From Planomicrobium sp. CPCC 101110 (lineage in GTDB: Bacteria; Bacillota; Bacilli; Bacillales_A; Planococcaceae): a DNA stretch of 64,000 nt. The first letter of the stretch is position 1; each line of letters starts with the position of its first letter. The DNA is taken from positions 665,028-729,027 of the forward strand of contig NZ_VOHD01000003.1 in assembly GCF_007859395.1 (NCBI RefSeq), written 5' to 3'. The notes under the pieces are model-generated. The model saw only the letters and a list, made by a program, of their open reading frames with translations, was not told the origin of the DNA and ran no database searches. This document shows positions 47,497 through 55,117 of this stretch, in pieces. A program made the translations under genes and the position numbers.

Positions 47497-48446
47497 TGGT
47501 CCACCTGTTGGCAATAGCTGCCGGTTTGCTGCTCGACCGCCTCATAGGCGATCCCCCTTCATGGCCGCATCCAGTCCGGTGGATCGGAGCCTTGATTTCC
47601 AAGTTGACTGCAAAATGGAATCATGGGCCTAATGCCTTCCTAAACGGTTTTTGGATGGCCGGTATTGTGGCGGCAAGCGCTTTTTCCGGTGCCTACTTCC
47701 TGGTTTTTATCGGCTATTCGATTCACTGGCTGGCGGGCGCGGCAATCGAGGCGCTGCTGATAGCTGCCGGGCTGGCGCAGAAAAGCTTGCGTGATGCCGC
47801 GGAAGAAGTGTACCGGCCGCTTATCGAAAAAGACCTGCCTGCGGCCCGTGAAAAACTCGGTTGGATTGTCGGCCGTGATACCGATAAGCTGGATGAAAGC
47901 GAAATTACCCGGGGCGTAGTGGAAACGGTATCTGAAAACACCAGTGATGGAGTCACTGCACCGTTGTTTTGGGCATTTTTATTCGGGGCTCCAGGATTGT
48001 GGCTGTATAAGGCGGTTAATACGTGCGATTCGATGGTTGGCTATAAAAATGACGAATTTCACCAGTTCGGCTATGCATCCGCCCGCCTCGATGATGTGAT
48101 GAACTGGATTCCAAGCCGCATTACCGGGCTCTTGATCTTACTGGCAACAAAAAATGAACGGTCAATGACCATACGTCAGCGTTTTGTGGAATGGAAACGC
48201 GACGCGAAAAAACACCCAAGCCCGAACAGCGGCTGGTTGGAGGCTGCAACGGCCGTTCAGCTGGGAATCGAGCTGGGCGGTGTCAATACGTATAAAGGGA
48301 TCGTATCGAACAGGGCGCGCATGGGCACTCCGATTTTCCCATTGGAAGCCCACCACATCCATGCGGCAGTATGGCATATGAATGTCGCGACTTTCTGGTT
48401 TTTCATCTTGTTTTCATTAGGGAGGGTATGGCTTGAACTTGCCTGA
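47493..48446 (+). CDS. cbiB: Adenosylcobinamide-phosphate synthase CbiB
   Basis: 317 residues, integral membrane enzyme with several helices. GLLLDRLIGDPPSWPHPVRWIG at the N-terminus and RGVVETVSENTSDGVTAPLFWAFLFGAPGLWLYKAVNTCDSMVGYK in the middle are diagnostic. Amidates adenosylcobyric acid with aminopropanol phosphate supplied by CobD. Translationally coupled to btuD-cbiZ and to cobD. Confidence 0.96.
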   Translation: MMVHLLAIAAGLLLDRLIGDPPSWPHPVRWIGALISKLTAKWNHGPNAFLNGFWMAGIVAASAFSGAYFLVFIGYSIHWLAGAAIEALLIAAGLAQKSLRDAAEEVYRPLIEKDLPAAREKLGWIVGRDTDKLDESEITRGVVETVSENTSDGVTAPLFWAFLFGAPGLWLYKAVNTCDSMVGYKNDEFHQFGYASARLDDVMNWIPSRITGLLILLATKNERSMTIRQRFVEWKRDAKKHPSPNSGWLEAATAVQLGIELGGVNTYKGIVSNRARMGTPIFPLEAHHIHAAVWHMNVATFWFFILFSLGRVWLELA

Positions 48447-49512
48447 TCATGGAGCAAATCCGCTTCTTTTATACAAACAAATGGGGATGGAGCCGCCAGC
48501 ACGCATTATCGATTTCAGTGAAAACGTCCATCCGTTTGGGCCACCTGTGTTTCTGAAAGAGATATGGCCTGATTTGCAGGAGCTTGTCAGCCGCTATCCG
48601 GATCCCGAAGCCGAACCGTTTCGCAGCGCAGCTGCCAAATACCACGGAGTTTCCCTGCATCAGATTGGAGTGGGGAACGGGGCGGCGGAAATTTTCACTT
48701 GGCTTGCCCGGCGTTACCGGAAAAAGCGGGTGGCGCTGATTGAGCCGGCATTTTCGGAATACCGAAAAACTTTGGAAGCTGAAAATGTTGAAATCGCCGC
48801 GGTTGAACTGAAGGAAGAAACGGCTTGGAAATTGGATATAGCCAAAACGAAGCGGGTTATCAAAGGCTGTGCAGCGCTTTATGTCTGCAATCCGCATAAC
48901 CCGACAGGACGGCTGGTGCCCAAAAGCGACTTGCTTGATTTGGCGGAAGCCTGCCGGCAAGCTGGATGTGAACTGGTCGCCGATGAAGCGTTCGTTGATT
49001 TTACCGGTGAGCAAAATTCGCTAGTGCCGGAGTTGAATGCGCACCCGAACCTGATAATCGTCCGATCGATGACCAAAATGTATGCGATTCCCGGGCTTCG
49101 GCTTGGGTATGCGATGGGCGCCCCATCGATTATAGAAGCTTTGAAAAGCGGTGCTGCCCATTGGAATGTCAATGCGCTTTCCGCTTTGATCGGAGCCCGC
49201 TGTTTTGAGGAAACGGGATACCGTGAAAAAATCATCCAGGCAGCCAGGGAAGAACGGCAGCTGATGAAGGGGTTTTTCCATGAAAAAGGCTGTATGGCCA
49301 CCGATTCCGAAGTGAACTTCTTGTCGTTCCAGTTGCCCGATCCGCAGCGGTCCGGACAATTTTTTTCGGATATGCTGAAAGCCGGAATCGTGCTCCGCCA
49401 CACAAATTCATTCCACGGGATGGATGGGCGGTGGTTCCGCATCGGCATGAAATCCACCGGTCATATGAAGGAACTCCGGGAGGCGATAGCGAAATGGCTA
49501 GAGGACAATTGA
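48433..49512 (+). CDS. cobD: Threonine-phosphate decarboxylase CobD
   Basis: 359 residues, PLP aminotransferase fold I of the HisC/CobD type. TTG start at 48433 behind GGAGGG, overlapping cbiB by 14 nt. The PLP-binding lysine is in IIVRSMTKMYAIPGLRLGY; ALYVCNPHNPTGRLVP and LVADEAFVDFTGE complete the site. Makes aminopropanol phosphate from threonine phosphate. Histidinol-phosphate aminotransferase is the closest alternative, but the cluster position decides. Confidence 0.9.
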   Translation: MNLPDHGANPLLLYKQMGMEPPARIIDFSENVHPFGPPVFLKEIWPDLQELVSRYPDPEAEPFRSAAAKYHGVSLHQIGVGNGAAEIFTWLARRYRKKRVALIEPAFSEYRKTLEAENVEIAAVELKEETAWKLDIAKTKRVIKGCAALYVCNPHNPTGRLVPKSDLLDLAEACRQAGCELVADEAFVDFTGEQNSLVPELNAHPNLIIVRSMTKMYAIPGLRLGYAMGAPSIIEALKSGAAHWNVNALSALIGARCFEETGYREKIIQAAREERQLMKGFFHEKGCMATDSEVNFLSFQLPDPQRSGQFFSDMLKAGIVLRHTNSFHGMDGRWFRIGMKSTGHMKELREAIAKWLEDN

Positions 49513-50042
49513 TTTTTATCAGCGGCGGTGTCAGGAGCGGGAAAAGCGCATATGCCGAACAGCTGGTACTGGCTTCCGGAGCTTTGAGGCATGTCTATCT
49601 GGCAAGCGGGCTAGCCTATGACGAGGAGATGGAAGTGCGAATCGGGCAGCACCAAGATGACCGCGCCGGCCAAGGCTGGACAACGATTGAGCAGCCTGGC
49701 GATATGGCAAAGGTGCTCGCCCATATTCGGGGAGGCGACGCTGTTCTTTGGGATTGTGTGACAACCTGGCTGGCAAATGAACTTTATGAAGGCTGGGAGC
49801 AAGGCTCTCCTTGCGCAGAGCAGTCCGGATGCATGGAACGGAAATGGCGGGAATTGCAGGGGACATTAACTGGAATGCAAAGCCAAGTCCGGCTTTTGGT
49901 TGTCGTTTCAAACGAAGTGTTGGACGATTTTATACGCGACGAAACTTACCAAATGTGGCTTGGGAAAATCCATCGGTGGCTTGCAGCGGAAGCGGACCAA
50001 GCTTTTGAAATGGAAAATGGAGCCGCTTACAGAAGGAAGTGA
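49494..50042 (+). CDS. cobU: Adenosylcobinamide kinase / guanylyltransferase CobU
   Basis: 182 residues from the ATG at 49494. P-loop ISGGVRSGKSAYAE near the N-terminus; RIGQHQDDR carries the His that becomes guanylylated; LWDCVTTWLANEL and VVSNEVLDDFI follow. Activates adenosylcobinamide phosphate to the GDP form. Overlaps cobD by 19 nt; site GGGAGGCGATAG. A second, shorter CobU-like gene lies at 52774. Confidence 0.92.
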   Translation: MARGQLIFISGGVRSGKSAYAEQLVLASGALRHVYLASGLAYDEEMEVRIGQHQDDRAGQGWTTIEQPGDMAKVLAHIRGGDAVLWDCVTTWLANELYEGWEQGSPCAEQSGCMERKWRELQGTLTGMQSQVRLLVVVSNEVLDDFIRDETYQMWLGKIHRWLAAEADQAFEMENGAAYRRK

Positions 50043-50046
50043 TGGA

Positions 50047-51501
50047 ATGCGCGGCGTGATGATTCAAGGAACGGCGTCTGATGTCGGAAAAAGCATGATC
50101 TGTACAGCGTTTTGCCGGATTTTGTCCGATCAAGGAATCCGGGTGGCACCGTTCAAATCCCAAAATATGTCGAACAATTCCTATGTTACCGTGCTGGGGG
50201 AAGAAATCGGCAGGGCTCAGGGCGTTCAGGCGGAAGCTGCGAGAACGGTCGCAACGGTGGATATGAATCCGATCCTGCTGAAACCGGAAAGCGATATGAA
50301 GTCCCAAATTGTTTTGTTTGGCAAAAAAATCGAAACAATGGACGGCATGGATTATCGTGCGAACTTTTATGAAAAGGGCTTGGCAGCGATTGGCCAGGCC
50401 TTGGAAAATCTATCGAAAACCTATACGCACCTGGTCATCGAAGGGGCAGGAAGCCCTGCAGAAGTGAATTTGAACGACCGGGAAATTGTCAACATGACGG
50501 TAGCAGAACGTGCGGACGTTCCGGTGATTTTGGTTGCTGATATCGAACGGGGAGGCGTCTTCGCTTCAATAGTGGGAACGCTGGCGCTTATGCCTCATCC
50601 GGAACGGGTAAAAGGGCTTTTGATCAATAAATTCCGCGGGGATATCAGGCTGTTTGAAGATGGCATCGCTTTTTTGGAATCATACACCAAATTGCCGGTT
50701 CTGGGGGTGATTCCGTATATGGGCAGCCATGGAATTGAACAGGAAGATTCCTTGGGCGTCCGCGAATTAGCTAGGGATGCCCAAAATCGGCCAATCGACA
50801 TGGCTGTATTGAAGCATCCTTACTTGTCGAATTTCACGGATCTGGAACCGTTTTTGGATGAGCCGGACGTGGCGGTCCGCTGGGTGGAATCTGTGAAAGA
50901 CATTGGCCAACCGGATATTTTAGTTTTTCCAGGCACGAAAAGCACTATCGCGGATTTGCGGTATTGGAAACAACAAAAACTGGAAGAGGCGCTCCGATCC
51001 CTGCAGAATGGGACGCGGATTATCGGACTATGCGGCGGCTTTCAAATGCTCGGCGACAGTTTAGCCGATCCGGCCGGCTTTGACGGCATGAAAATTGCCT
51101 TCGAAAAAGGGCTGGGCCTGGTTTCCGGGATGGCTACACACTTTACTGCGGAAAAGTTTGTCGAAAGGCGGAGCGGAACCGTCAAGATGAATGGCCAAGA
51201 CTTCAAGATTGATGGCTATGAAATTCATACCGGCAGGTCAGAGTATGGCGGTAAAGCGCTGATTTCATATGAAGACGGAACCGAAGGGGTTCAAACAGGG
51301 CGGCTGATTGGCACACACCTGCATGGTTTTTTTGGATCGGCCGTTTGCCGCCAGGCATTTTTAGCGCCCATCCGGCAGGAAAAAAATATATCAGAACCTA
51401 TAGTGAAAGAGCGGCCGGACCGTTACAGCCGTTTTGCTGAACATGTAAAAGCCCATATCGATTGGAAACAGGTTGAACGGATCATGGAGGAAAAGGGATG
51501 A
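50047..51501 (+). CDS. cobQ: Cobyric acid synthase CobQ (glutamine-hydrolysing)
   Basis: 484 residues from the ATG at 50047 (GAAGGAAGTGATGGA site). ATP-binding N-terminus VMIQGTASDVGKSMICTAFCR, DRE-containing PAEVNLNDREIVNM, a C-terminal class I glutamine amidotransferase domain with Cys in GLCGGFQMLGD and His in GTHLHGFFGS. Amidates four side chains of adenosylcobyrinic a,c-diamide. No genes for earlier corrin-ring steps are in the window, so it presumably acts on imported intermediates or on products made elsewhere. ATGA overlap with cobS. Confidence 0.96.
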   Translation: MRGVMIQGTASDVGKSMICTAFCRILSDQGIRVAPFKSQNMSNNSYVTVLGEEIGRAQGVQAEAARTVATVDMNPILLKPESDMKSQIVLFGKKIETMDGMDYRANFYEKGLAAIGQALENLSKTYTHLVIEGAGSPAEVNLNDREIVNMTVAERADVPVILVADIERGGVFASIVGTLALMPHPERVKGLLINKFRGDIRLFEDGIAFLESYTKLPVLGVIPYMGSHGIEQEDSLGVRELARDAQNRPIDMAVLKHPYLSNFTDLEPFLDEPDVAVRWVESVKDIGQPDILVFPGTKSTIADLRYWKQQKLEEALRSLQNGTRIIGLCGGFQMLGDSLADPAGFDGMKIAFEKGLGLVSGMATHFTAEKFVERRSGTVKMNGQDFKIDGYEIHTGRSEYGGKALISYEDGTEGVQTGRLIGTHLHGFFGSAVCRQAFLAPIRQEKNISEPIVKERPDRYSRFAEHVKAHIDWKQVERIMEEKG

Positions 51502-52265
51502 AGCGTTTAGGGATCGGATTGTTGCTCGCTTTGCAGTTTTTCTCCATCATACCAGTGAAAAAAGAGTTGCCATTGGAAAAGGGGTACATAACATCAATGT
51601 ACAGGGCGTTGCCGTTTCTTGGTCTGATTTTCGGCGCAATCACCGCAGCAGCTGCATGGACGCTGTTGAACTTTACGGAACTTAGTTCGCTATTCGCCGC
51701 TTTTATTGTTGTTGTCATTGGCATTTTCCTGACGGGCGGTTTGCATATGGATGGCGTGGCTGATGTAGGGGATGCTTATTTTTCTTATCAGGAACGGGAA
51801 AAGCGGCTGGAGATCATGGGAGATCCGCGTATCGGTGCGTTTGGCGCGATGGCGCTGACGCTGCTCATTTTCGGGAAAATCATAGTTGTGTCGGAAGTGC
51901 TTGAAGGAATTCCGATAATAGCGGTAGCATTCGTCCCTGTTTTTTCACGGATCGGCTTGATGCTGTTGTTCAGCAAAACCGCCAGCGCAAAAGAGGGCGG
52001 GCTTGCGGCTTTTTTTCAGCGGCGGGCGGACGGCGGACAGGTTGCTTTAGGGGCGGCCGTCTGGTTGGCGGCAGCTTGGGGTGTTTTGGGGTATATGGAA
52101 AGCTTGCGGCTGGCTTTTGGACTGGCTGCAGTTCTTCTGGTGTCGATTTACCTTTACAGAAAGTGGTGCCTGAAGAATTTTGGCGGAGTGACTGGTGATT
52201 TGTTCGGAGCTTATATAGAAGGGACGGAGCTGTTGCTATGGGCGGTCTTTTTGTTCTTCATCTGA
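51498..52265 (+). CDS. cobS: Adenosylcobinamide-GDP ribazoletransferase CobS
   Basis: 255 residues, polytopic membrane enzyme. GLLLALQFFSIIPVKKELP at the start, GGLHMDGVADVGDAYFS with the acidic catalytic residues, and GGVTGDLFGAYIEGTELLLW at the end. Joins AdoCbi-GDP to alpha-ribazole or its phosphate. Overlaps the next gene by 28 nt. Confidence 0.95.
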   Translation: MKRLGIGLLLALQFFSIIPVKKELPLEKGYITSMYRALPFLGLIFGAITAAAAWTLLNFTELSSLFAAFIVVVIGIFLTGGLHMDGVADVGDAYFSYQEREKRLEIMGDPRIGAFGAMALTLLIFGKIIVVSEVLEGIPIIAVAFVPVFSRIGLMLLFSKTASAKEGGLAAFFQRRADGGQVALGAAVWLAAAWGVLGYMESLRLAFGLAAVLLVSIYLYRKWCLKNFGGVTGDLFGAYIEGTELLLWAVFLFFI

Positions 52266-52822
52266 TCCGGCACGCCCCGGCTGCCGGGAACCAGGCAAAA
52301 CAGTATATCGGCTGGACTGATGAACCGGTATTGCCGTTCAAAGCGCCGGCGTATCCGGAAGTGCAGCGTGTCTGGGGAAGCGATTTGCAGCGCTGCCGGC
52401 AAACAGCGGAAGTTTTGTTTCCGAACGCTATCTACCATTCCGATTCAGATTGGCGCGAATGCCATTTCGGCGATTGGGAGCAAAAAACGTATCCTGAACT
52501 TGAAGGCCTGGAAGCATACCGCAATTGGATCGATGATCCTTTTCACTGTCAACCGCCGGGAGGTGAAAGTTTGGACCAAGTAGCCGTCCGTGTGGAACGG
52601 GCCGTCCGCTCATTGCCCAGCGGGGAGGAGTTTTGGGTTGTGGCACACGGGGGTCCCATCCGCCATTTACTGGCGCGTGCAAAAAAGGAAGCATTTTGGA
52701 ATCAGACCGTGCTTCATGGCCACTGCTATACGCTCATATGGCAAAACCGGCAAGCATTTGAGGAGGAGGCACAATGCACATCGTTTTCGGCGGCGCCTTT
52801 AATGGCAAACGCGAGTATGTGA
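52238..52822 (+). CDS. cobC: Alpha-ribazole phosphatase (histidine phosphatase family)
   Basis: 194 residues. Phosphohistidine motif HLIRHAPAAGNQ (RHA in place of the common RHG), second-half His in VVAHGGPIRHLLA, and the acid E in ECHFGDWEQKTYPEL. Removes the phosphate from alpha-ribazole phosphate or adenosylcobalamin phosphate. The start at 52238 lies inside cobS. The last 49 nt overlap the following gene. Confidence 0.85.
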   Translation: MGGLFVLHLIRHAPAAGNQAKQYIGWTDEPVLPFKAPAYPEVQRVWGSDLQRCRQTAEVLFPNAIYHSDSDWRECHFGDWEQKTYPELEGLEAYRNWIDDPFHCQPPGGESLDQVAVRVERAVRSLPSGEEFWVVAHGGPIRHLLARAKKEAFWNQTVLHGHCYTLIWQNRQAFEEEAQCTSFSAAPLMANASM

Positions 52823-53202
52823 GAGAACAGCTGGGAAATCAGGAAGTCTCTTGGTTCGAAGGGGTTATGCCTGAAAGGAGCCCGCTTTTCACGGTGATAG
52901 CGGGAGTGGAGAAATGGGTAAAGCTTCAGCTGGAAACTGGAAAGAGCGAAAAAGAAATCCTGGAGAGCGCCAGTGATGCGCTTTTGTTGAACGAAAGCAG
53001 CCGGCAAATCTGGATTTTAACAGACATCAACCGGGGAATTGTGCCGCTTGATCCCATTGAAAGGCAGCAGCGGGATGTTGTGGGCCGGCTCTATCAGTTT
53101 TTGTTCAAAGAAGCGGCAAGTGTGACACGGATTTGGTACGGCATACCAGAAACTTTAAAAGGGGCGGATGACGATGAGAATTTATACAAGAACGGGCGAT
53201 AA
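52774..53202 (+). CDS. Short CobU-like protein lacking the guanylyltransferase histidine
   Basis: 142 residues, ATG at 52774 with a perfect GAGGAGGC site inside the end of cobC. The first 12 residues, MHIVFGGAFNGK, resemble a P-loop (GGxFNGKR in place of GGxRSGKS), and the C-terminal half, IWILTDINRGIVPLDPIERQQRDVVGRLYQFL, parallels the CobU end (VSNEVGxGIVP...RxFRDxxGxxNQ). The RIxxHxxxR segment with the CobU His is absent and the protein is about 40 residues shorter. Possibly a kinase-only or regulatory form; its role is unknown. Confidence 0.6.
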   Translation: MHIVFGGAFNGKREYVREQLGNQEVSWFEGVMPERSPLFTVIAGVEKWVKLQLETGKSEKEILESASDALLLNESSRQIWILTDINRGIVPLDPIERQQRDVVGRLYQFLFKEAASVTRIWYGIPETLKGADDDENLYKNGR

Positions 53203-53761
53203 AGGACAGACAAGCTTGATCGGCGCGCGCGCTGACAAAGATGCGCCGCGTATCGAAGCATACGGCACAATCGACGAAGTGAATTCATTTATCGGCAAAG
53301 CGATGACAGAATTGGATTCAGAGAAGTATTCGGATTTGCTTGCGGATTTAGAAGCAATTCAAAATGAATTGTTTGATTGCGGCGGAGATTTGGCCGACGT
53401 CCGAAAAGAGCCGCAATTCAAAATGACGGAAGGGCCGGTCACCGTGCTGGAAAAGCGGATCGATGAACTGATGGAGGAGCCGCCGCTGTTGGAGCGCTTT
53501 ATCCTTCCGGGGGGATCTCCTGCTGCAGCTACGCTTCATATCGCCCGCACCATCACGCGCCGTGCAGAACGCCAAACAGTCACTTTGATGAAATCTGGAG
53601 AAGAATTCCCGCTTGTGGTTCAGCGTTATTTGAACCGCCTGTCCGATTATTTGTTTGCCGCTGCACGCGTCGTCAACTCGCGTGCGGGTGTGCCTGACAA
53701 CGAGTATGTCCGGAGCGCGAAAGTTTTCAGAAATGGCGGCCGCGCCAAGAAAAAAGAGTGA
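53174..53761 (+). CDS. pduO: Cob(I)alamin adenosyltransferase, PduO type
   Basis: 195 residues from the ATG at 53174 (AAGGGGCGG site); an in-frame ATG at 53168 is closer to the site. MRIYTRTGDKGQTSLIGARADKD is the ATP-binding N-terminus, YGTIDEVNSFIG and the C-terminal helix IARTITRRAERQ and LNRLSDYLFAAAR complete the trimeric helical fold. Transfers the adenosyl group to Co(I). Ortholog of YvqK in B. subtilis. Confidence 0.95.
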   Translation: MRIYTRTGDKGQTSLIGARADKDAPRIEAYGTIDEVNSFIGKAMTELDSEKYSDLLADLEAIQNELFDCGGDLADVRKEPQFKMTEGPVTVLEKRIDELMEEPPLLERFILPGGSPAAATLHIARTITRRAERQTVTLMKSGEEFPLVVQRYLNRLSDYLFAAARVVNSRAGVPDNEYVRSAKVFRNGGRAKKKE

Positions 53762-54237
53762 TGAAACCGAGAAATATGGCTTTGGCCGCACTCTTTATCA
53801 GCTTATCGGCGATCGGCGGCATGCTGAAAATCCCGCTCGGTGTCGCGTCCATTGCGCTCGATGCGATGCCGGCGCTTGTTGCGGCCCTTTTTTTATCGGC
53901 GCCGCTTGCGGGAGTGGTAGCCGCGCTCGGCCATTTGGCCTCCGCCTTATACGGCGGCTTTCCGCTTGGCCCATTCCACGCAATGATCGCCTTTGAAATG
54001 GGATTGGCTGTCTGGCTGTTTACAAAAATGCACAAGGATGGCCGCCGCAATGTGAAATGGATCGCTTTCGTTTTAGGCAACGGAGTTGTTGCAGCTATTC
54101 CTTTCTATTTTCTGTTATCTCCCGCATTTTTCTATGCAGCTGTACCAGGATTGCTCGCGGCTTCAGGGATTAATGCCCTCGGGGCGGGAGCCATTATGCC
54201 ATTTATGGAAAAACGGCTGCGGGAGGGGGTGAAGTGA
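53761..54237 (+). CDS. cblT: ECF-type S component, probable alpha-ribazole transporter CblT
   Basis: 158 residues, five to six transmembrane helices. MALAALFISLSAIGGMLKIP, GHLASALYGGFPLGPFHAMIAFEMG and the Ala/Gly-rich C-terminus match S components of energy-coupling-factor transporters. Together with the next gene it matches the CblT-CblS pair described for Listeria and Geobacillus, which imports and phosphorylates alpha-ribazole. The ECF energising module is not in the window. Overlaps pduO by one base and cblS by one (TGATG). Confidence 0.8.
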   Translation: MKPRNMALAALFISLSAIGGMLKIPLGVASIALDAMPALVAALFLSAPLAGVVAALGHLASALYGGFPLGPFHAMIAFEMGLAVWLFTKMHKDGRRNVKWIAFVLGNGVVAAIPFYFLLSPAFFYAAVPGLLAASGINALGAGAIMPFMEKRLREGVK

Positions 54238-54908
54238 TGCGCCATGAATTGATGCTGGGTGAGTGGGTCATCACCTCGGACAACTCCGGAGGGATCGGCG
54301 AGAAGCCGATGGACTTTGTGCAAGCGCCGGATCGGCTGACAGCAAAGTTCGCGGCTCGAGTCGCACTTCTTGAACAATGGGCAGCCGGCAGCGAGCCGGA
54401 AGCTGTCCTGCTTCATAATTTTAGCGGGGAAGAGCAGTGGTTACGCTATATTGCCGGTGTCGAAGATGTGTTTGCCGAAGCCCGCATTGAAAACGTCCAG
54501 ATCAGCGGCAGTTCAGAAACGAATATCGCAACGCTGCAATCTGCGATCGCCGTAACGATGTTAGGGAGGCGAAAACAAGAAGGGCGAACAGGACCGCTGG
54601 AGTGGTACGTTTATGGTGTTCCGCTTGTCGGTGAAGCTGTCCTGCTCAAAGCGGAACAGCTGGCAGACCTGAAAAAACTGAGCGAAGCCCGGGCGAGCGG
54701 ATTGATTGAAAGCTTGTGGCCGATCGGATCAAAGGGAATCGGCCATGAAGCACGGCGGTTGTTCGGAGAAGACATAAATTCTGTTCCCGGCCTCGACATC
54801 AAAAAATCGGCTGGTCCGTCAACATGTGTGCTGATTGGCTTCCGGAAGGAAATGGCCGGCCAGTTGTCTGGGCATTTTGGAAAACACCTCTACCCAATCC
54901 ATAGATAA
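54237..54908 (+). CDS. cblS: Alpha-ribazole kinase CblS
   Basis: 223 residues from the ATG at 54237 (GGGAGGGGG site). N-terminal ITSDNSGGIGEKPMD resembles the ATP/metal segment of the AIR-synthase/ThiL-related kinases, and AVLLHNFSGEEQW and SGSSETNIATLQSAIAVTMLG complete it. Phosphorylates alpha-ribazole, bypassing CobT. Last gene of the operon; a strong terminator follows. Confidence 0.8.
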   Translation: MRHELMLGEWVITSDNSGGIGEKPMDFVQAPDRLTAKFAARVALLEQWAAGSEPEAVLLHNFSGEEQWLRYIAGVEDVFAEARIENVQISGSSETNIATLQSAIAVTMLGRRKQEGRTGPLEWYVYGVPLVGEAVLLKAEQLADLKKLSEARASGLIESLWPIGSKGIGHEARRLFGEDINSVPGLDIKKSAGPSTCVLIGFRKEMAGQLSGHFGKHLYPIHR

Positions 54909-54945
54909 AACGAGAAACACTGTACGGAGCGGTGTTTCTCGTTTT
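54909..54945 (+). terminator. Terminator of the cobamide salvage operon
   Basis: AACGAGAAACAC / GTGTTTCTCGTT 12-bp stem and T tract. Confidence 0.92.
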
Positions 54946-55002
54946 TGACTTGATGAACGAAAGAACTTGCTTTTGAATGCAAACCCTTTCAATTTCCCTA
55001 TT

Positions 55003-55030
55003 GACTGAATGCTCATTCATATTTATTATT
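55003..55030 (+). promoter_or_regulatory. fadF promoter with a FadR-like operator in the spacer
   Basis: TTGACT (55003-55008), 16-bp spacer, TATTAT (55025-55030). The palindrome TGAATGCTCATTCA (55007-55020) lies between and over the -35, and its half-sites TGAATG/CATTCA match the Bacillus FadR box. Long-chain acyl-CoA would relieve repression. Confidence 0.65.
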
Positions 55031-55117
55031 AAAGGTATCATCTGCCAATGGGTGGAGTTTAAAAGGATGCATGGCTTGAATTTTTTGAATATACACACAT
55101 AGGAAGGGGATCTCTTC

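Noticed and set aside
54979..54992. cre-like TGCAAACCCTTTCA upstream of fadF
   Set aside because: The central CG is CC and one W position is C; too weak to call.
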